DNA from: Symsagittifera roscoffensis
Lineage: Eukaryota; Xenacoelomorpha; Acoela; Convolutidae
Direction of reading: 5' to 3'
Assembly: GCF_963678635.1 (NCBI RefSeq)
Contig: NC_087071.1
Span: forward strand, 36,914,438-36,978,437
Length of the DNA: 64,000 nucleotides
Below the pieces are notes generated by a model. That model was not told where the DNA came from, made no database searches, and saw only the letters and a list, made by a program, of their open reading frames with translations. Shown here in pieces: positions 59,159-64,000 of the stretch. Made by a program: the position numbers and the translations under genes. The first letter of the stretch is position 1. Every line of letters starts with the position of its first letter.

Positions 59159-59694
59159 GAACAATCCATATTTAGACTCAGAACAAGAGTTGCAACGCGA
59201 GGATATCCAAATTAATTTAAGATTCAATTAAGGTAGGTAAGCTGGTCGGATCGGGTGGGGGGATCGGAAAAAGACAGTTTTTGGAACCCAAAAGGAGAAT
59301 ACCCCATAAGACCGTTAGTAGGGGGGAGGAAGTTCGCGTGACAATCAGGTACCAGACATTTTTTTTACGAAAGACCACATTGGTCTACCTTGACATTTGG
59401 GTGAATTCGTCACATTTTTATATTTTCTCATTTTTCTCAGTTAAACTTTTACGTTTTCGGATTAACTTCAATGGGATTTTAACGAATCAAAGGATAGGTA
59501 ATTACACGGGTGGTTAGCAGGTAAGATTTTGATTAAAAAGGTTGAGTTTTAAGGAATTTTTGAAACTAGAGCTCTAGAGGTGGTACTGGGATAGTGGATC
59601 GGAAATTCCAATACTCGACACAAAGTACAAGGCAATTCACCAGAAGAAGAAACACTTGAGCTACGAGGTCAGAAGATGTGCAAGAATCTAGCCG

Positions 59695-60414
59695 GCGGTC
59701 TTGGGATAGTGATATAAGTGTCCCAACACTCAGTCCTGGGATAGTGATCTAAGTGTCCCAACAGTAAAGAACAAGAGATCCGACTGTCCCAACATTAAAG
59801 AACAAGAGATCCGACTGTCCCAACACTCGAAGGAAGTCGCCTGGTTGGGTTCGAAAAAATCCTGGGACAGTACCAAGTGGACCAACACTCGAGCGAAGTC
59901 TCCTAGGAGGGTTCAGAAAAAGTCCTAGGTCAGTACGAAGTTTCCCAACACTCGAGCGAAGTCTCCTGGGAGGGTTCAAAAAAAGTCCTGAGACAGTACG
60001 AAGTGTCCCAATACTCGAGCGAAGTCTCCTAGGAGGGTTCAGAAAAAGTCCTGGGACAGTAACGAAGTTTCCCAACACTTGAGGGAAGGATCCTAGGAGG
60101 GTTCAGAAAAGTCCTGGGACAGTAACGAAGTGTCCCAACATTTGAGCGAAGGGTCCTATGAGGGTTCAGAAAAAGTCCTGGGACAGTAACGAAGTGTCCC
60201 AACACTTGAGCGAAGGGTCCTAGGAGGGTTCAGAAAAGTCCTGGGACAGTAACGAAGTGTCCCAACATTTGAGCGAAGGGTCCTATGAGGGTTCAGAAAA
60301 AGTCCTGGGACAGTAACGAAGTGTCCCAACACTTGAGCGAAGGGTCCTAGGAGGGTTCAGAAAAAGTCCTGCGACAGTAACGAAGTGTCCCAACACTTGA
60401 GCGAAGGGTCCTAA
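59695..60414 (+). repeat. 63/64-bp minisatellite with internal hairpin
   Basis: Nine units start with CCTGGGACAGTA-like text at 59861, 59924, 59987, 60050, 60113, 60177, 60240, 60304 and 60368; degenerate units precede them from 59695. Each unit contains TGGGACA...TGTCCCA, a 7-bp stem around GTAACGAAG. From 60113 on, two unit types alternate (CACTTGAG...CTAGGAGG and CATTTGAG...CTATGAGG), a 127-bp higher-order repeat. The long minus-strand frame at 59749-60078 exists only because early spacings are exactly 63. Confidence 0.9.
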
Positions 60415-60493
60415 GGACTGAAAACGATTTAGATTCAAAACTGATATAGACTCATTCGACTGATTTTAGCTTTTATTAAACTAATTTTTTTAA

Positions 60494-60498
<5 letters not shown>

Positions 60499-60528
<30 letters not shown>
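60499..60528. repeat. (AT)n microsatellite
   Basis: About fifteen AT units. Confidence 0.9.
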
Positions 60529-60532
<4 letters not shown>

Positions 60533-60598
60533 TATATAAAATTTCAAACGGATTTCAGAATAGGGACTTCTAAATTTTAAAACTGTAAATAAAAAAAA

Positions 60599-62313
60599 TT
60601 GTATGTAAAAATCATGAAACGAAATAGGGTATCGATAACCGAAAGAAAAGCAAAAGGACCAAAACAAAATCAAACCTCGTCGCAACGGAAAGCAACACTA
60701 TCGAATCCGAAAGTGATGAAAAAGAACATTTCAGTAAATATGATCAAAACAAGAAGCGTAAAGGAGCATAAGGCCAAGGAGAAAGCAGTAGAAGAACCAA
60801 CGGTACCGGCCAGAGAAATCGATCTTGAGACACCAGATTAGAGTTTTGACCGGGTGGAAAGAAAGACAACAGAATCAACACCAATGCCAAATGCAGAGGA
60901 GCAAGAAGAGAAGACGATAAAGTTGACATTGTAGACGATACAACAAGCAACAAGCCGGAAACGATAAAAGACGATTCTCAAAGAAAAAGAACGTCGTTCA
61001 CAGAAAGGATTGCAGCAATGGTCGGAATGAAGCCAAGAGAGAAAGAGGAGGTGATACCAACGACCGAAAAAAGTAAAACATTTGGAACAGTTTCCGCAAT
61101 AACAACAGATGCCAAACAAGACGAAGAGCAGGTCACACATGGAGCAACGGCTAACCTGAAAATACAATTTCGCTTGAGCTGGGCGATTTGATGGCAAAGT
61201 TGGGGCAAATAGACACGAAACTGAAACACAGGGAGGAGGACCGCCAAGAGCTAAAAAGGGAAAAACGATACAACAAGAATGAGAACCTAGACAACTGCTT
61301 CAACTTCGCAAGGGCGACGGAAAAGAAGCTACAGGAGATGTCAGACATTGCAGAGGCTACCGACAAAGAGCGAGAGAAACATATCAAGAAAGTTATGGAA
61401 GAAATGAAGAAACGGTATGATACCGTGAACGAGAAGTTATTGAATGGGCAGGGAACAAGCTGAAAGTTCTTGTGCCATACAGTCCAAACGGGATGCTCTC
61501 TTGAGAAACTCATTAGCCCAATACAAATCAGTGGTGGAAAAGCCATCGGGAACTAGAATCGATTTCGTGGAACCTCAACGAAAGAAACGAGAATCTACAC
61601 CATTAGCACGGACTGATAGTACCATGGCGTCAGGGGGGATAAGGACTGTCATGAAAGTGGGAGCCTCAAACACAGCGAGGACAACAGAGGACTCAGGATC
61701 AAATACGGGTGTACAACCGGATGCCATGACGTGGGCCAGTACCTGGGAAATGATGAACAGGACTCTTGAGGCATTCGCAACAAGGAACACAGACTCAAGT
61801 GACAGAGGTAGTGGCAAATCCCGGAAAACCTTGAAAAAACCTAAGGAATTCAAGGACGATTCAGATGGTTGCATTGAAACATGGGTTGAGGTAATGAGAC
61901 TACATCTAGAACAAGATAAATTGAACGACGAAAGGCAGGCTTGCACGGCAATACTAAGCAATTTAGAAGGCACCGCACTAAAATGCGTGGTAGCAAAGAA
62001 GGAGGAGGAGTGTGATACAGCGGCGGACAAGATCTTCGAGATACTGTTGAACGGATTCGGGTCACGGATGAAAGCTCATCAAGCGATGATGAGATTTCAA
62101 AAAAGAAGACAGAGGGAAGACGAATCGATTGACCGATTTCTGGATGATCTTGAGAGCTTGAGAAGAAGAAGCCACCAGGAGGAATCGACCAATACAAGAA
62201 ACTTTGGCATCACTTCCACGTTTATCGACGGAGTGAAAAGCGACGACTTGAGATCAATGCTGGCAACGTTTTATACACTATCGAAGGATAATAACCCACC
62301 CCAGATGAGATGA
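60599..62313 (+). pseudogene. Ty3/Gypsy-like gag, frameshifted
   Basis: Plus-strand gag reading in pieces. 60599-60841 is a Lys-rich basic stretch. 61188-61463 is a Lys/Glu-rich coiled coil (LMAKLGQIDTKLKHREED). 61444-62313 is an open frame of 289 codons whose second half is a retroviral-type capsid region (PKEFKDDSDGCIETWVEVMR, ILLNGFGSRMKAHQAMMRF, RQREDESIDRFLDDLESLRR), as in gag proteins of Ty3/Gypsy elements. Stops and shifts near 60841-61190, 61463 and 62313 show decay. The capsid region is well preserved, suggesting moderate age. Confidence 0.75.
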
Positions 62314-62825
62314 GACAAAAGTCAAGAGAGTAGATCTTGGGCAAATTGTGGATCAGCAGATCATCATATGGCAGATTACAGGACAAACAAGCAGGGTATG
62401 AAGAGCTTGAGATACGCACCGGAAGAAGAGAACATGAATCAAACGGAGGAACACGAGTTTTACAGTGGCTTGATTATCACTGAAAAGGTGCTTTTTCTGC
62501 ATCAAGAAAGCCATTTCAGAATGGACTGTCCTTTTTTTGGGAGGCAGTGAAGAATCAGAATCACCCGAAACACAAACTAGCACTGGCCGCAGTGCAAAAT
62601 ACTAGGAACAGACAAGCTAAAAACGATTTGACTAAAAGAGAAGCAGCGAGTGGTGACTTTTCAACGGAGACAGTAAAGGCCGTGACACAAAACAAAGATG
62701 CAACGGGGGCCGAGAAAAGAAACTCTCTGGAGATAAACTACGAGAGGGCAGCTGCAGAAGCGATCAACAAAGCGAAGCAAGATTGGCGGCGAAAGAAATC
62801 GAACAACGGCTTAAAAAGGAGATAG
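62314..62825 (+). pseudogene. Gag C-terminus with frameshifted CCHC knuckle
   Basis: Near 62490-62535 one frame reads CFFCIKK and the next reads SHFRMDCPFF. Together they correspond to a CCHC zinc knuckle (C-x2-C-x4-H-x4-C) split by a one-base shift. A charged Ala/Lys/Glu-rich segment follows (NYERAAAEAINKAKQDWRRK). Confidence 0.6.
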
Positions 62826-62859
62826 AAAACAGAAATCGAATGAGACGTTCTGTATAACA

Positions 62860-63760
62860 ATGCCAGAACCAGAGACCGGGGAGAACTCGATGAGCAGGAG
62901 CAACTGCAACACGTTGAAAATAGTAACTGGAAAACCACTTTGTATCACGAAAATTGTGGCAAGAATCATGTCAATAATCACAGTGGGCGGCCACGAAGTA
63001 ACAAGTGATCAGACAGTGATGCACATAGATGTATACGCGGACTACTTGGCTGCAATGAGCCCGCAAACTCCTTCTAGAGTTTTAAGGGCATTACTCACGA
63101 AAAGTGGTAACAAATCAGTTCCCATAGACAACAGATACACGGATGCCTATGGACTACATGAGGTCATAATGAATATTGATGGTAGATGGTACAAACATCT
63201 ACACAAAAACGATGATAACATGTGACGAAGATCTAGCCGGGCAAATGTATGTTGGTAGAGAGGAACTAAAAGTAAGATCCATGGGCCACTGCGCTATGCT
63301 GGAGGAGGATGCCATGCATCTGGGGACAGAAGCAGATGTTTCTGCACACGTATTGGACATAAATGGAAGGAAGAAACAACTACGTGGGTTGTTGGACACG
63401 GGAGCCGTCATGAGTGTAATACCAATTGAAACTTGAAGAAGAATGGGACTCGACAGAGATGATCTGATTGACCCAAGAATACGACTGTCAGCAGCAAACA
63501 AGGGGGCGCTTCGGGTTATAGCTAGGACACCAATCATAGCCCTAAACCTGGGAGAACGCAATCTGTGGATGAGCTTTCTGGTGGTGGACAATCTAGATTA
63601 GTCTGACCAATTCATTTTAGGCAGAGATTTCATCAGGAACTTCGACGTAACACTTGATCTTAACAATGCGATGTTCAGGATTCGAAACCCGGAAAGGAAG
63701 TACGTAAGTAAACCGGTAAGTTTGATAATGGCGAATGAAAATAAGGCTCCAGTTTTCTTA
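62860..63760 (+). pseudogene. Gypsy-like aspartic protease region
   Basis: The retropepsin active site LRGLLDTGAVMSVIP (Asp-Thr-Gly) lies at about 63385-63430, followed by a TGA at 63435 where Trp (TGG) would be expected, then RRMGLDRDDLIDP, RTPIIALNLG, and after a TAG at 63599 SDQFILGRDFIRNFDVTLD, the flap and the conserved LGRDFL-type C-terminal motif of Ty3/Gypsy proteases. Upstream, 62860-63225 (ARIMSIITVGGHEVTSDQTV) is the gag-protease linker. After 63760 the sequence becomes AT-rich and no reverse transcriptase follows, so the element is truncated. Confidence 0.75.
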
Positions 63761-64000
63761 AAATAAATTGAAATCTGTAAACTTTATGGTTTGGGTTTGA
63801 TTTCTGTGCAAAGAGAAAAATTATTGGTTTATGGTCTGAAAATAAAAATGTTGGATATTTTTATCCAAGTATTAAAAATTCATATTCTGTGAGTGTATAT
63901 ATTATAGCTGTGCTTTCTTTTATAAGGGTAAATAGTCTAAGTTCAGCTTGTGTAAATAGTCTAGAATTTGCTGAAATGAGGTTCATTTTATTTGTTCCAT
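63761..64000. other. No gene recognised
   Basis: AT-rich sequence right after the protease region where RT would be expected. No RT motif in any frame; it may be the flank of a deletion or of another insertion. Confidence 0.45.

Noticed and set aside
59749-60078. 109-codon minus frame with a 21-residue repeat (LFLNPPRRLRSSVG)
   Set aside because: It stays open only because the first repeat spacings are 63 bp; it collapses when spacing becomes 64 and has no domain.
1-64000. CRISPR arrays, rRNA operons, prokaryotic operons
   Set aside because: Repeat units have no regular unique spacers, and the spliced genes and retroelements show animal nuclear DNA.

Overview
The window is animal (metazoan) nuclear DNA. 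It is AT-rich, has spliced genes with GT-AG introns of about 0.2-5 kb, and carries several animal retroelement classes (BEL/Pao, Ty3/Gypsy, Penelope-like, Jockey/CR1-type LINEs). The species cannot be fixed from the sequence; an invertebrate is most likely. There are no operons and no prokaryotic genes.

Host genes are few and all lie on the minus strand. (1) At 1257-4778 a two-exon gene encodes a secreted PAN/apple - TSP1-like - C-type-lectin protein; its splice phases match exactly. (2) At 21951-22351 there is one exon with two membrane segments and the start of what looks like a sorting-nexin PXA domain. (3) At 29078-30702 two exons encode syntaxin-18, the ER Qa-SNARE, complete through its C-terminal anchor. 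(4) At 31698-38754 four exons encode a Cu/Zn superoxide dismutase with all metal ligands and an unusual hydrophobic C-terminal tail. The first exon or exons of genes 2-4 are not visible.

Repeats fill the rest. 1.4-4 kb: the lectin-gene intron contains a MITE-like element with 10-bp target duplications. 6.1-18.3 kb: an assembly gap (200 N) followed by a tandem array of a 2.5-2.9 kb non-coding unit, with two copies almost identical. 19.75-20.05 kb: a long inverted repeat. 22.9-23.7 kb: the 3' end of a LINE. 24.1-26.4 kb: a family with long terminal inverted repeats. 30.07-30.26 kb: a second MITE, again with a 10-bp target duplication, in the syntaxin intron. 32-36.5 kb: the last SOD intron holds 500-bp duplicated units, two tRNA-like A/B-box sequences and a satellite of about 130 bp whose monomer resembles a tRNA D-arm.

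41.7-63.8 kb is a dense graveyard of retroelements with visibly higher GC. It contains a LINE pol-tail fragment, a degraded BEL/Pao element, a Penelope-like element (PLE) with terminal repeats, split by a nested LINE, another LINE, an unidentified degraded coding region, and the leader, gag and protease of a Ty3/Gypsy-like element preceded by a 63/64-bp minisatellite. None of these copies looks intact.

The most interesting observation is a PHD-type C4HC3 zinc finger placed inside the PLE reverse transcriptase, between the GVAMG motif and the YMDD catalytic motif. Other notable points are the tRNA-related satellite inside the SOD intron and the precisely readable LINE-into-PLE insertion.
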